Source: Paenibacillus sp. JNUCC-31
GTDB lineage: Bacteria > Bacillota > Bacilli > Paenibacillales > Paenibacillaceae
Reading direction: 5' to 3'
Length of the DNA: 64,000 nucleotides
Assembly: GCF_014844075.1 (NCBI RefSeq)
Contig: NZ_CP062165.1
Span: forward strand, 3,286,001 to 3,350,000
This document shows positions 1 through 8,456 of this stretch, in pieces. The position numbers and the translations under genes are program-made. How positions within the stretch are numbered: the first letter of the stretch is position 1; each line of letters begins with the position of its first letter. Below the pieces are notes generated by a model. It saw only the letters and a program-made list of their open reading frames with translations. It made no database searches and had not been told where the DNA came from.

Positions 1-1002
1 CGTGTAATCTTCCATGAAGCCCGTGTTCTCGTTATGGGCCATGACTTTAAGCAGGCGGTCGAGTGCAGCCGTTTTCCAATCACCTTCCCCTGCAAAACCG
101 TATCCTTGAGCCATCAGGCGTTGCACAGCGAGACCCGGTAGCTGCTTCATGCCATGCAGATCTTCGAAGTTGGTAGTGAAGGCACTGTATCCACCCTCGT
201 CCAGGAAACGTTTGATCGCAATTTCATAACTTGCTTGCACACGTACGCTAGCTTCCCAAGCTTCCTTGCTGTTTGTGCCATAATCGAATTCATACAACTC
301 CGCATACTGGGCGATCAGATCATCGATTTCTTGCTCCGTCACGGCATTCACGTATTGCACGAGGTCGCCAATACCGAAATAATCGACTGTCCATCCGAAT
401 TGGATCTGGGCTTCCACTTTATCCCCTTCGGTTACGCCCACGTTGCGCATGTTGTCACCAAAACGAGCGACTTTGATGTTGAAGCTTTCGTTGTAGGCTA
501 CAGCTACGTCCATCCAATCTGCAACCTGCTGCTGCACTTCTGCACGCTCCCAGTAGCCAACAACGATTTTATTTTGTTTTCTCAGGCGGGCGTTGATGAA
601 GCCATATTCACGGTCACCGTGAGCCGCTTGATTCAGGTTCATGAAGTCCATATCGATCGTCGCCCAAGGAATGCTTTCATTGAATTGAGTCGCAAGATGA
701 AGCAACGGTTTTTGCAGCAATTTCGTGCCCCGAATCCACATCTTTGCAGGTGAGAACGTGTGCATCCAGGTAATCACACCCGCTACTTCGTCGCGGTAGT
801 TCACTTCCTTCATGATGCTCGTAATTTTATCCGCGCTTACCGCCAAATCCTGCAATACGAGCGGGTATGGCAGAACGCCGCTTGCATTGAGGGCATCCGT
901 AATTTTCTGTGCATTGGCTTTAACCTCACCCAGTGCTTCTTCCCCGTACAGATGCTGTGAACCTACGACGAACCAAAACTGTTTAGCTGCTGTTGCTGAC
1001 AT
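1..1002 (-). CDS. araA: L-arabinose isomerase, 3' end cut by window edge
   Basis: Converts L-arabinose to L-ribulose in the cytoplasm, first step of arabinose catabolism. The frame is open from the ATG at 1002 to the window edge, giving the first 334 residues of a protein that is normally about 500. The start [20 protein letters not shown] and the following residues match the AraA N-terminus closely. An AGAGGATG ribosome site lies just upstream. It is the third gene after araB and araD, but a 269-base gap with its own repeats separates it from araD. Confidence 0.93.
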   Translation of the reverse strand, partial: MSATAAKQFWFVVGSQHLYGEEALGEVKANAQKITDALNASGVLPYPLVLQDLAVSADKITSIMKEVNYRDEVAGVITWMHTFSPAKMWIRGTKLLQKPLLHLATQFNESIPWATIDMDFMNLNQAAHGDREYGFINARLRKQNKIVVGYWERAEVQQQVADWMDVAVAYNESFNIKVARFGDNMRNVGVTEGDKVEAQIQFGWTVDYFGIGDLVQYVNAVTEQEIDDLIAQYAELYEFDYGTNSKEAWEASVRVQASYEIAIKRFLDEGGYSAFTTNFEDLHGMKQLPGLAVQRLMAQGYGFAGEGDWKTAALDRLLKVMAHNENTGFMEDYT

Positions 1003-1024
1003 AAAATCATCCTCTTTTCATTTT

Positions 1025-1211
1025 TATAGTTGAACAAATGGGTTTACACTAGCCACTCCGATTGCAGTACCATCTTCCGATCGCTGGTTATCCCCGAATT
1101 TCTTTGATCAATTTTTATAAGGCTGATATTCGGGGATAAAGGCGAGCGCTACGCTTCTACAGATTGGTTCTGCACTCTCCGTTATCGTGTAAAAAGTATA
1201 GTTGAACAAAT
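1025..1211. repeat. Direct repeat TATAGTTGAACAAAT bracketing an inverted repeat, araD-araA gap
   Basis: The 15-base string TATAGTTGAACAAAT occurs at 1025-1039 and again at 1197-1211, 172 bases apart. Between them lies a perfect 12-base inverted repeat, TTATCCCCGAAT at 1088-1099 and ATTCGGGGATAA at 1128-1139. The arrangement could be a small inserted element with duplicated flanks, or an mRNA-processing or attenuation structure inside the operon. No T-run follows the stem on the minus strand, so it is not a normal terminator. Confidence 0.6.
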
Positions 1212-1271
1212 CATTCCCACACTTAACCACTTGGAAGCCAGAACATGCTTCCAGTCACTGTTATAACCAAA

Positions 1272-1967
1272 TTACTTCTGTCCGTAGTACGCGTCTTTCC
1301 CGTGTTTCCGCAAATAGTGTTTATCCAAAATGCCTTGCGGCAGTTCTTTTGCAAAGTTGTTCAGTTGCCGCGCATACAGGTTCATCTTGCACACTTCCTC
1401 CAGCACGACACTGTTCACGACTGCCGATTTGGCATCTTTGCCCCACGTGAACGGTGCATGACCATGGAGCAGGACTGCCGGAATCGCCATCACATCGAGT
1501 CCACGCTGCTCAAATGTCTCAATAATAACGCGGCCCGTCTCCGCTTCGTATCCGCGATCAATCTCACCCTGATTCAAGAAACGGGCACAAGGTACGGCTC
1601 CATAGAATGTATCTGCATGCGTCGTTCCCATCACGGGTACGTCCAGGCCAGCTTGCGCCCAGATGGTCGCCCAAGTGGAATGAGTGTGCACGATACCCCC
1701 AATTTCCGGGTAATGTTTGTATAGTACCGCGTGAGTCGCAGTATCCGAGGAAGGTCTCATTTCGCCCTCGACCACATTGCCGTCCAGATCAACTACAACC
1801 ATGTCGCTTGGTCTCATCTTGTCATAGCTGACACCACTCGGTTTGATGACAAACAGACCGCTTTCCCGATCCATTGCGCTGACATTACCCCATGTGAACT
1901 TCACAAGTCCGTGCTTCGGCAGCTCCAGATTCGCCTCATAGACCTCTTCTTTCAGTTGTTCTAACAT
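1272..1967 (-). CDS. araD: L-ribulose-5-phosphate 4-epimerase
   Basis: Class II aldolase-fold zinc enzyme (231 aa, usual family length) converting L-ribulose 5-phosphate to D-xylulose 5-phosphate. Visible motifs are GNVSAMD near residue 27, KPSGVSYDKM near 42, the metal-binding HTHST near 95 and LLHGHAPF near 167. It begins 3 bases after the araB stop with a GGGAGGG ribosome site, so the two are cotranscribed and probably translationally coupled. Confidence 0.95.
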   Translation of the reverse strand: MLEQLKEEVYEANLELPKHGLVKFTWGNVSAMDRESGLFVIKPSGVSYDKMRPSDMVVVDLDGNVVEGEMRPSSDTATHAVLYKHYPEIGGIVHTHSTWATIWAQAGLDVPVMGTTHADTFYGAVPCARFLNQGEIDRGYEAETGRVIIETFEQRGLDVMAIPAVLLHGHAPFTWGKDAKSAVVNSVVLEEVCKMNLYARQLNNFAKELPQGILDKHYLRKHGKDAYYGQK

Positions 1968-1970
1968 GTG

Positions 1971-3593
1971 TTAGTCCCTCCCGTTCTCTACCAGATGATC
2001 TACCGCCGCCTGCTCAATCGCGAGGCCCTTCCGATAACGTTCGATAAATGCTTCAAATCCTTTGACGTCCGATGCATCCGGTGCAACTTCCTCACCCTTC
2101 ACATCGCCAAAAACCTTCTGCTCCAGAAATACATCCAGGCTCTCCTGCTGATCTTTGTTGATCATGTACGAAGCCAGAAGCGCCATCCCCCATGCGCCGC
2201 CTTCACCCGCCGTAGACATAACCGACACCGGCACGTTCATCGCAGCGGCTACAATTCGTTGTCCGACAACAGGGGTCTTGAACAGACCGCCATGAGCCAA
2301 AATGCTGTCAATCGCCACATGCTCGTTCTTCGTCAAAATGTCCATGCCGATCTTCAGCGCACCAAAAGCGGTGAACAGATGCGTACGCATGAAGTTTGCC
2401 AGGTTGAAGTTGCTTTCCGGTGAACGGACGAACAACGGACGACCTTTCTCCAAGCCTGTAATGTTTTCACCCGAGTAATAACCGTAACTCAGCAAACCGC
2501 CACCATCCGGGTCTGCCTCCAACGCCTTATTGAACATCACGCTGAACAATTTGCCGGTATCTACTTCATATCCCATCGCCTCGGAAAATTCACGGAACAA
2601 TCCAAGCCAGGCGTTAATATCACTGGAGCAGTTGTTGGCATGCACCATGCCTACAGGACTGCCGTCTGGCGTCGTAACCATATCAATCTCGGGATACACT
2701 TTGGATAATTCCTTTTCCAAGACAATCATCGCGAACACGGACGTGCCGACGGAGATGTTGCCCGTACGCTTTCTCACGCTATTCGTTGCCACCATGCCCG
2801 TTCCGGCATCACCTTCCGGCGGACAGAGCGGAATGCCTGACTGCAAATCATTCGAAGGATCGAGCAGCTTGGCTCCCGCTTCGGTCAACTCACCAGCGTT
2901 CTCACCTGCGAGATACACCTTGGGAAGAAGGTCCTCGACCTTCCACGGGTAACCTTTGCCTGCAATCCGTTCATCAAACTGTTGGATCATGGTCGGGTGA
3001 TAGTTATGCGTTGACTCGTCGATTGGAAAAATGCCCGAAGCGTCGCCGATACCGATGGCTTTGTTACCCGTCAGCAGCAAATGTATGTAACCAGCCAATG
3101 TCGTCAGATGATCAATGCGAGGCACATGAGCCTCTTCGTTCAAAATCGCTTGGTACAAGTGGGCGATACTCCAGCGTTCCGGGATATTGAACTGCAGAAG
3201 GTCCGTCAGTTCCCTTGCAGCCGCGCCAGTGGTTGCGTTACGCCATGTCCGAAACGGGACCAGCAGCTCTCCAGCGTTATCCAATGCGATATATCCATGC
3301 ATCATGGCCGAGAAGCCGATCGAACCAACGGTTTGCAGCGTGATGCCGTATTTCCGTTCCACATCCTGCTTCATCTCGCGATACGCAGTCTGCATACCTG
3401 TGATGATATCCTCCTGGTTGTACGTCCAATATCCGTCTTTCAGAAGGTTCTCCCATTCATAACTACCTGACGCGATGGTCTCATAACGTTCGTCGATCAA
3501 TACCGCCTTGATCCGTGTCGATCCAAATTCGATGCCTAGTGAAGTGGCTCCCTTGGTAATCGCTTCTTTCATATCCACATGACTCATGATCAC
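1971..3593 (-). CDS. araB: L-ribulokinase, FGGY carbohydrate kinase family
   Basis: ATP-dependent kinase predicted to phosphorylate L-ribulose. 540 aa with the N-terminal phosphate-binding motif [15 protein letters not shown] near residue 19 and the second-domain motif [16 protein letters not shown] near 430. The sequence resembles the Firmicute/actinobacterial ribulokinase branch rather than the E. coli enzyme, so the substrate is taken mainly from the araB-araD-araA order. The start is GTG at 3593, 5 bases after a GGGG ribosome site; an in-frame ATG follows at 3587. It is first in its operon, behind an AraR-controlled promoter. Confidence 0.9.
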   Translation of the reverse strand: MIMSHVDMKEAITKGATSLGIEFGSTRIKAVLIDERYETIASGSYEWENLLKDGYWTYNQEDIITGMQTAYREMKQDVERKYGITLQTVGSIGFSAMMHGYIALDNAGELLVPFRTWRNATTGAAARELTDLLQFNIPERWSIAHLYQAILNEEAHVPRIDHLTTLAGYIHLLLTGNKAIGIGDASGIFPIDESTHNYHPTMIQQFDERIAGKGYPWKVEDLLPKVYLAGENAGELTEAGAKLLDPSNDLQSGIPLCPPEGDAGTGMVATNSVRKRTGNISVGTSVFAMIVLEKELSKVYPEIDMVTTPDGSPVGMVHANNCSSDINAWLGLFREFSEAMGYEVDTGKLFSVMFNKALEADPDGGGLLSYGYYSGENITGLEKGRPLFVRSPESNFNLANFMRTHLFTAFGALKIGMDILTKNEHVAIDSILAHGGLFKTPVVGQRIVAAAMNVPVSVMSTAGEGGAWGMALLASYMINKDQQESLDVFLEQKVFGDVKGEEVAPDASDVKGFEAFIERYRKGLAIEQAAVDHLVENGRD

Positions 3594-3712
3594 GTAATCC
3601 CCTCTCTGATCACAGTAGGTAAAAGTTATAACTATACTGGGCTTATGATGATTAAAATGGATTCATATTTCGGTTCATTGAAAAGAATGCGCTTTCCTTT
3701 TCTGACAGCCTT

Positions 3713-3741
3713 AGTATATTTTTTGTACGTACATTTGTCAA
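3713..3741 (-). promoter_or_regulatory. araBDA promoter with AraR operator in the spacer
   Basis: On the minus strand TTGACA (3741-3736), a 17-base spacer and TATACT (3718-3713) form a near-consensus sigma-A promoter. The palindrome TGTACGTACA (3724-3733) lies inside the spacer and matches the B. subtilis AraR operator pattern ATTTGTACGTACAAAT over most of 3721-3736. A bound repressor would exclude RNA polymerase. Confidence 0.88.
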
Positions 3742-3850
3742 TAATATATAATAGTTATACCTACATCGGTTACCATATAACGATTTAAAGATCGAAGTCC
3801 TGTGCTCAACAGGCTACATTGTAGAGTACACATTTCTAGTTTGTGACTGA

Positions 3851-3866
3851 ATTTGTACGGTTTATT
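3851..3866. promoter_or_regulatory. Possible AraR half-operator
   Basis: ATTTGTACG at 3851-3859 matches the left half of the AraR operator, but the right half is poor. It lies between the two full sites and could be a weak auxiliary site for looping. Only the half-match is seen. Confidence 0.3.
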
Positions 3867-3913
3867 TCGTAAAAGATGCTGTTACATAGCCATTCGATTC
3901 GAATCATGATAAA

Positions 3914-3929
3914 ATATGTACGTACAACT
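3914..3929. promoter_or_regulatory. AraR operator upstream of araR
   Basis: A second TGTACGTACA palindrome at 3917-3926, inside ATATGTACGTACAACT, sits about 55 bases before the araR start. It is 193 bases from the araB operator. This fits autoregulation and cooperative binding at two sites, as known for B. subtilis AraR. A convincing araR -35/-10 pair was not identified. Confidence 0.75.
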
Positions 3930-3982
3930 ATGGATACGACGATGTTTTATATAGATAAGTAACGATGAAAGAAGTGGACTGC

Positions 3983-5074
3983 GTGAAGCCAAAGTATCAG
4001 GTCATCATTGATGATATTAAAAGCAATATCCTATCGGGAGCCTATAGCGTGGGCGAACAAATCCCTACCGAGTCCGCATTGCAGGACAGCTACAACGTGA
4101 GCCGCCAGACGGTTCGCAAGGCCATTTTGGAGCTATCGAACGATGGGTTTTTGAGAAGCGAGAAAGGTTCCGGCACCTATGTAAGCAATCTGTATCGATC
4201 CAGAACCGGCGGGAACACGATGAAAAAAACAATCGGCGTCATCACGACGTACATCTCCGATTACATCTTTCCCTCCATCATCCGCGGCATTGAAAGCCGA
4301 TTAAATGAAGACAATTATTCGCTGCTGTTAGCCAGCACCAATAACGATGTCGCGCAAGAGAAAAAAGCACTGGAGATGATGCTATCCTACGGTGTGGATG
4401 GCCTGATCGTCGAACCGACCAAGAGTAATCTGTACAATCCCAACATTGCGTACTACCTTTCTTTTAAGGAACAGGACGTGCCGTTTACGATGATCAATGC
4501 CTTTTATGAAGAGCTGGAGGTGCCTTTCTTCTGTCTGGATGACGTGCAGTCCAGCTATCTAGCTACCCGGGAACTGATCGCCAAAGGACATAGCCAGATC
4601 GGCATTATCGCGAAAATGGATGATTTACAAGGGAAGTATCGGATGAAGGGATATATCAAAGCGCTGGGCGAAGCCAAGTTGCGGTTTCATCCCGAGCAGG
4701 TGCTTTCGTTCGATACGGCATCGAAGCCGGACCTCTCCACCAATTTGGAGGTGTTTCTGGAGGAAAACAGGGATGCGCTGACCTCCCTTGTCTGTTACAA
4801 CGATGAGGTGGGATTGGAGGTCGTACACGCATGTAGAAAGCTGGGCATTTCCATTCCAGACGAGCTATCCATTATCGGCCAGGACAATTCCTATATCGCC
4901 AAGAATGCCAACATCAAACTCACGACGTTAACCCATCCCCAAGAGCAAATGGGCCGCGACGCAGCCGATTGGGTCATCAAGAAACTGCAAGGCAAAAAGG
5001 ATCTGCCCACCAACACCTATTACCAGCCCGTGCTGATTGAAGGAGAAACGGTGAAAGAAATTGAGTTGGAATAG
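3983..5074 (+). CDS. araR: Arabinose operon repressor AraR (GntR-LacI chimera)
   Basis: Repressor with an N-terminal GntR winged helix (about residues 1-68, SRQTVRKAILELSNDGFLRSEKGSGTY) and a LacI/periplasmic-binding-type sugar domain. The linker segment KTIGVITTYISDYIFPSII is nearly identical to B. subtilis AraR. The GTG at 3983 is chosen because AAAGAAGTGG precedes it and the product then starts MKPKYQ, like known AraR. An in-frame ATG at 3965 has no clear ribosome site. It diverges from araBDA with AraR-type palindromes between. Confidence 0.93.
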   Translation: MKPKYQVIIDDIKSNILSGAYSVGEQIPTESALQDSYNVSRQTVRKAILELSNDGFLRSEKGSGTYVSNLYRSRTGGNTMKKTIGVITTYISDYIFPSIIRGIESRLNEDNYSLLLASTNNDVAQEKKALEMMLSYGVDGLIVEPTKSNLYNPNIAYYLSFKEQDVPFTMINAFYEELEVPFFCLDDVQSSYLATRELIAKGHSQIGIIAKMDDLQGKYRMKGYIKALGEAKLRFHPEQVLSFDTASKPDLSTNLEVFLEENRDALTSLVCYNDEVGLEVVHACRKLGISIPDELSIIGQDNSYIAKNANIKLTTLTHPQEQMGRDAADWVIKKLQGKKDLPTNTYYQPVLIEGETVKEIELE

Positions 5075-5115
5075 TATTAGCGCCGAGGTTTGGGTTAATG
5101 GGAATTGCGGTGAAA

Positions 5116-5142
5116 AGGCTGCCGTAATGGCAGCCTAAGATG
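5116..5142 (+). terminator. araR terminator
   Basis: AGGCTGCC (5116-5123), loop GTAAT, GGCAGCCT (5129-5136): a perfect 8-base stem 41 bases after the araR stop. The T-rich tail is interrupted. Confidence 0.6.
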
Positions 5143-5189
5143 TTTTGCTTTAGTCATTCTTTTTAGCTAGAACGGGAACTAACTTATAA

Positions 5190-5228
5190 GGAGTGTCTCC
5201 CTCAATGGAGAGGCCTCCGTTATTTTTT
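5190..5228 (+). terminator. Second hairpin with T-run after araR
   Basis: GGAGTGTCTCC (5190-5200) pairs with GGAGAGGCCTCC (5207-5218) with a small internal loop, and TTATTTTTT follows. The T-run overlaps the 3' end of the convergent nitroreductase gene. It is probably a backup terminator for plus-strand transcription. Confidence 0.55.
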
Positions 5229-5864
5229 GATACCATTCCAGAACGTCAACTCATCAATGGGCAGTCGAGTAGTCGGATGTCCCGGTTGCGAGGCTTTGCC
5301 GATGGAAATGAGAATGGTTGGAACATAACGATCGGGAATATCGAACGCTTCAATGAATTTGTTTTTATCGTATCCTGCCATTGGAACGGTGTCATACCCA
5401 CGCGCCTTGGCGGCAAGCATGAACTGCATCGATAATAGACCACAGTCAAACATGACGCCGTCCTTGATATATTGAGGATCCATGCTTTCCAGCATTCCCT
5501 TCATGTTGGTTACCAACGAATCCTTAATTTCCTTAGTCATATAACCTGCTTCTACAGAAGCATCATAAACGGAATCAACCTGTTTGATGTATTCCAAATC
5601 CCCCAACACTGCAATAACGGCCGAAGCATCTACCACCTGCTGCTGATTGTTCGCAATGGGAAGTAATTGTTCTTTCAGAGCCTGATCATTAAAGACAATG
5701 AATTTCCATGGCTGCATATTCGCACCAGATGGAGCAAGGGCTGCTTCAGTCAGAATATCCTTCAATTCCTGCTCTGAAATGCTGAATGCAGGATCGTAAT
5801 GCCGTACAGAACGTCTTTCCTTTACCACTTCCATAAAGCTTTGCTCTTGTTTTACGCTCTCCAT
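5220..5864 (-). CDS. Nitroreductase-family NAD(P)H:FMN oxidoreductase
   Basis: FMN-dependent flavoprotein of 214 aa. The N-terminal ERRSVRHYD (residues 16-24) and APSGANMQPW (about 43-52) are the FMN-contact motifs of the family; the C-terminal half includes AAKARGYDTVPMAGYD. It resembles B. subtilis YdgI-type nitroreductases. The GGGAGG ribosome site lies 9 bases before ATG. It sits downstream of an Rrf2 regulator on the same strand, and two copies of a palindromic operator lie in its promoter. The physiological substrate cannot be told. Confidence 0.88.
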   Translation of the reverse strand: MESVKQEQSFMEVVKERRSVRHYDPAFSISEQELKDILTEAALAPSGANMQPWKFIVFNDQALKEQLLPIANNQQQVVDASAVIAVLGDLEYIKQVDSVYDASVEAGYMTKEIKDSLVTNMKGMLESMDPQYIKDGVMFDCGLLSMQFMLAAKARGYDTVPMAGYDKNKFIEAFDIPDRYVPTILISIGKASQPGHPTTRLPIDELTFWNGIKK

Positions 5865-5881
5865 CCCGTTTTGCCTCCCAT

Positions 5882-5954
5882 ATTATACTGTGCATTATTT
5901 AACACAGTTAAAGATAAAAAAATATACCACTAACTGTGCTAATATAAGCACAGT
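5882..5954 (-). promoter_or_regulatory. Twin palindromic operators (Rrf2-type candidate) and promoter of the nitroreductase
   Basis: Two 22-base sites share the form ACTGTG-N10-CACAGT: 5887-5908 and 5933-5954. The proximal site overlaps a TATAAT -10 box (minus strand, 5887-5882). Centres are 46 bases apart. The neighbouring Rrf2-family gene is the obvious candidate binder; that link is inference. Confidence 0.75.
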
Positions 5955-5976
5955 ATATATGTGGATAGGTTTATTG

Positions 5977-6426
5977 TCAATTCTCCATGATCGGAGTCAT
6001 CCTGTTGGCCATGTCGGCTATAGTGTACTTCCGCAGAATTTCCAACACGCTATGATTGATTTCCTCTGTTATATCGTTGAACATATCATGCATCTGCAAA
6101 CCAAAGGAGTGATCGCCTGTAGACTCCAGCATTCCCTCGCACAGCGATGCCTCAGTCTGAAGCGACAGATATATATCGGCCAGTGTCACCGATTCCGGCG
6201 GCTGCTTCATGAGATAACCTCCGTCGCGTCCTTCACGAACCTCCAGAATATTTTCCTGAGCGAGTTTCGCCAATATTCGGCGAATCAATGTTGCTTCTGA
6301 GCATAAATGATCGGCGATATTGTTACTTGGATAGCGGTTAGGACTATCAGACATGAACACAAGGGCCTGCAATGCCAAGCCGAATGCCTTGCTATTGGAG
6401 GGACAGGTATGTTTGGCCTTTTTCAT
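5977..6426 (-). CDS. Rrf2-family transcriptional regulator
   Basis: 149 aa with the Rrf2 winged-helix layout: FGLALQALVFMSD, NIADHLCSEATLIRRILAKLAQENILEVREGRDGGYLMKQP. Many members sense redox, nitric oxide or Fe-S status through three cysteines. Here the central region has only one obvious cysteine (SLCEGML), so an Fe-S cluster is doubtful. The start is set at ATG 6426 behind AAGGGAG; the longer open frame upstream has no ribosome site. It lies directly upstream of the nitroreductase and likely controls it. Confidence 0.85.
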   Translation of the reverse strand: MKKAKHTCPSNSKAFGLALQALVFMSDSPNRYPSNNIADHLCSEATLIRRILAKLAQENILEVREGRDGGYLMKQPPESVTLADIYLSLQTEASLCEGMLESTGDHSFGLQMHDMFNDITEEINHSVLEILRKYTIADMANRMTPIMEN

Positions 6427-6554
6427 CGTACAGGGCTCCCTTCTTCGTTGCGTCCTGTGTGAATTATAGCAAACCCCCAACTCCCGTTCAACACGGCATG
6501 AAGTTTGCAGCCAATAGCTTATACTGCTATACACCAGTAGGGTACACGCCAAAG

Positions 6555-6580
6555 AACCCCGGTTACTCTAACCGAGGTTT
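6555..6580 (-). terminator. Hairpin after the LRR gene
   Basis: AACC-C-CGGTTA (6555-6565), loop CTC, TAACCG-A-GGTT (6569-6579): an 11-base stem with one mismatch between the LRR gene end and the Rrf2 gene. The U-run is weak. Confidence 0.4.
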
Positions 6581-6612
6581 ACTTGCCATATGGGAATTCG
6601 CGTTATTCCGGT

Positions 6613-7365
6613 TTATTTCTCATCTTCTTTTTCCAAACTCACAATGACACCTTTCTTCTCCAGGTTTTTCACAACCTGCTGAGCCTGTTCATTCAATGGA
6701 TTGCCAGCCAACGATACCTCTATTAAATGGGGGATGGTCTCAAGTACTGCAATATCCTGAATGAGGTTATCGTCCACATAAAGATACTCCAATGTCGGAT
6801 GGTTCTTTAACGGTGTCAAATCCTGAATCTGATTTCCACTTAATATAATCCATTCTAACTTTAATTTCCGAAGAGGCTTTAGATCGGTCACCTGATTGTC
6901 GCTGGCAAGCAGACTGGTCAGCTTATGTAAATTTTTCAAAGGTGTCAGACTTTTGATTTTGTTACCACTAATTAATAAACTTTGCAGATTACTTAACCCC
7001 GAAAGTGGAGATAAGTCTGCGATCTGATTCCCGTCAACAACTAAAAATTCCAGCTTTTTTAACTTGCTGAGCGGTGTAATATTTTTTATATTATGGCCGG
7101 GCAAAATTAAATCCACTAGGTTAACGGCATTTTCAAGCCCCTGCAGGTTGGAAATCATGTTCTTGTTATCCTCGGCATATAACGATTTTAATTTCTTCAG
7201 ATCGCTCGTCTTGACTTCCTTTTTAGGCGAGATCTTCAATGTTGCCCGAATGACCTTTGCTATAGCCACGTCTTTAATTGCGGGAGCAGCCAACATGGTT
7301 GTGGTCGGTAATAATACGAGAACCAAACAGAATACGATCATATTTTTTACGAATTGAGTGGGCAT
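6613..7365 (-). CDS. Secreted leucine-rich-repeat protein, internalin-like
   Basis: 250 aa with a signal peptide (MPTQFVKNMIVFCLVLVLLPTT, ending near AAPA) followed by about seven 22-residue LRRs of the internalin type (L..L...N.I.D..PL..L). An uncharged-to-charged tail, SLEKEDEK, ends the protein. No sortase signal or SLH domain is present, so it is probably released or loosely held. The AAAGGAGA ribosome site fixes the start at 7365 rather than 21 bases upstream. Role unknown; such repeats bind proteins. Confidence 0.82.
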   Translation of the reverse strand: MPTQFVKNMIVFCLVLVLLPTTTMLAAPAIKDVAIAKVIRATLKISPKKEVKTSDLKKLKSLYAEDNKNMISNLQGLENAVNLVDLILPGHNIKNITPLSKLKKLEFLVVDGNQIADLSPLSGLSNLQSLLISGNKIKSLTPLKNLHKLTSLLASDNQVTDLKPLRKLKLEWIILSGNQIQDLTPLKNHPTLEYLYVDDNLIQDIAVLETIPHLIEVSLAGNPLNEQAQQVVKNLEKKGVIVSLEKEDEK

Positions 7366-7382
7366 ATCGAATCTCCTTTTAA

Positions 7383-7535
7383 TCATCTTGAATGAAGTGT
7401 CATCTGTAACAAAACGAAATTTTCATAAATTTCATTTCTGTTGTCGACACCTTCGGCATGTATGTAGCCCTTTTCATTGCTATATTTAAAGGCATCCAAG
7501 TGGACGCCCTTATCTATAATAGCATTGTATCTCAT
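7383..7535 (-). CDS. Small hypothetical protein, 50 aa
   Basis: Open frame ATG 7535 to TGA 7383 encoding a protein that starts MRYNAIIDKGVHLDAFKY. It ends 17 bases before the LRR gene start, leaving room only for that gene's ribosome site, so the two could be one transcript. Its own ribosome site (GGTAG) is weak. The composition looks coding, but it could equally be the remnant of a longer gene. Family not recognised. Confidence 0.35.
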   Translation of the reverse strand: MRYNAIIDKGVHLDAFKYSNEKGYIHAEGVDNRNEIYENFVLLQMTLHSR

Positions 7536-7630
7536 TTAACTACCTATAGAATATGAAAATCTGATAATAATCGATCACTACAACATAAATCCACCATTGG
7601 CCGACCTTGCGATAAGGCTCAGAACGCTAA

Positions 7631-7930
7631 TTAGCCATTCAGGAAACGAAGTGGTTTGAAATCGCCTGCCCGTTCGGTATCAAACTCCAGATAGTAACCG
7701 GAATAGTTATCAATGTTCAGAAGCGTTTGCGCGATCGGCTCATAGCATCCACCAACACCGGCATATGTCGAAATGTAATTGCCACGACACACATGTGTTG
7801 TTACAACGGGATCCTCCGACAAGCCGGATACCACTGCCTCGTTCAATTTTGTAAGTTCGCTCGCATAGTCTGCCACATTCACGCCGATCTGCTCAATCTG
7901 GCCTCTTTCAACGTACTTGGACGGTTCCAT
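7631..7930 (-). pseudogene. Fragment of a MetE-like (YxjG-type) methionine synthase gene
   Basis: The 99-residue frame contains THVCRGNY, YEPIAQTLLNID and GYYLEFDTERAGDFKPLRF. These correspond to the conserved metal-binding CRGN and YDxERSGDFxPL segments of cobalamin-independent methionine-synthase-like proteins of about 370 aa. Both ends of the family are missing: about 240 residues before and 100 after. No good ribosome site is seen. It is best read as a decayed internal fragment. Confidence 0.65.
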
Positions 7931-7983
7931 TCCCTTACCCGTAAGCTAATTACATATCCATAAGGACAAATTTTATTACCTTG

Positions 7984-8014
7984 TTGACTTAAACCATAGT
8001 TTAAGTCGTATGCT
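7984..8014 (+). promoter_or_regulatory. MerR-type promoter with 19-base spacer
   Basis: TTGACT (7984-7989), a 19-base spacer and TATGCT (8009-8014). The spacer is filled by the perfect dyad GACTTAAAC-CATA-GTTTAAGTC (7986-8007). Over-long spacers with a central dyad are the hallmark of MerR-family activation. It drives the MerR-dehydrogenase operon. Confidence 0.82.
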
Positions 8015-8056
8015 ATTCCTGTCGACAGAGTTAGCACCCATTTGGAGGTCTCCAAC

Positions 8057-8440
8057 ATGAAGTATTTTTCTATTAGCGAAGCTTCAGTCCAATTGAATAT
8101 TCCAGATTCAACATTACGTTATTATGAAAAAAAAGGGCTTCTGCCTTTAATCGAACGGGATGATGCTGGGAGGCGGTTATTTTCAGAAAACCAGATGGCG
8201 CTATTGGAAACCCTTGTTTGTTTAAAAAATACGCATATGCCCATTAGTCAAATTAAGCGATATATAGATTGGATCGTAGAAGGCAATCGTACGCTAGAGG
8301 CCAGGCTTGAAATGATGCAAAAACACAAGCAGGCGGTGCTGGATGAGATTTCGATCATGCAGGAATCCCTAAAGGGAATAGATTATAAAATCACAAGTTA
8401 CACCCATCAGATACAGGAAAGAAACCAAAACGAGGACTAA
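8057..8440 (+). CDS. MerR-family transcriptional regulator
   Basis: 127 aa: N-terminal MerR helix-turn-helix (YFSISEASVQLNIPDSTLRYYEKKGLLP, residues 3-30), second wing, then a long coiled-coil (about 75-110) and no large ligand domain. The start is ATG 8057, 8 bases after GGAGG; the TTG at 8042 overlaps that site. It sits 16 bases before a short-chain dehydrogenase gene, behind a MerR-type promoter that it probably binds itself. Confidence 0.88.
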   Translation: MKYFSISEASVQLNIPDSTLRYYEKKGLLPLIERDDAGRRLFSENQMALLETLVCLKNTHMPISQIKRYIDWIVEGNRTLEARLEMMQKHKQAVLDEISIMQESLKGIDYKITSYTHQIQERNQNED

Positions 8441-8456
8441 AAGGAGAGACCCTATA

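Noticed and set aside
154..753. Plus-strand frame of 199 codons opposite araA
   Set aside because: The minus strand reads as a clear AraA; the plus frame has no recognisable domain or ribosome site.
3684..3697. Possible catabolite-control (cre) site downstream of the araB promoter
   Set aside because: Three mismatches at conserved positions; too weak to list, though CcpA control of araB would be expected.
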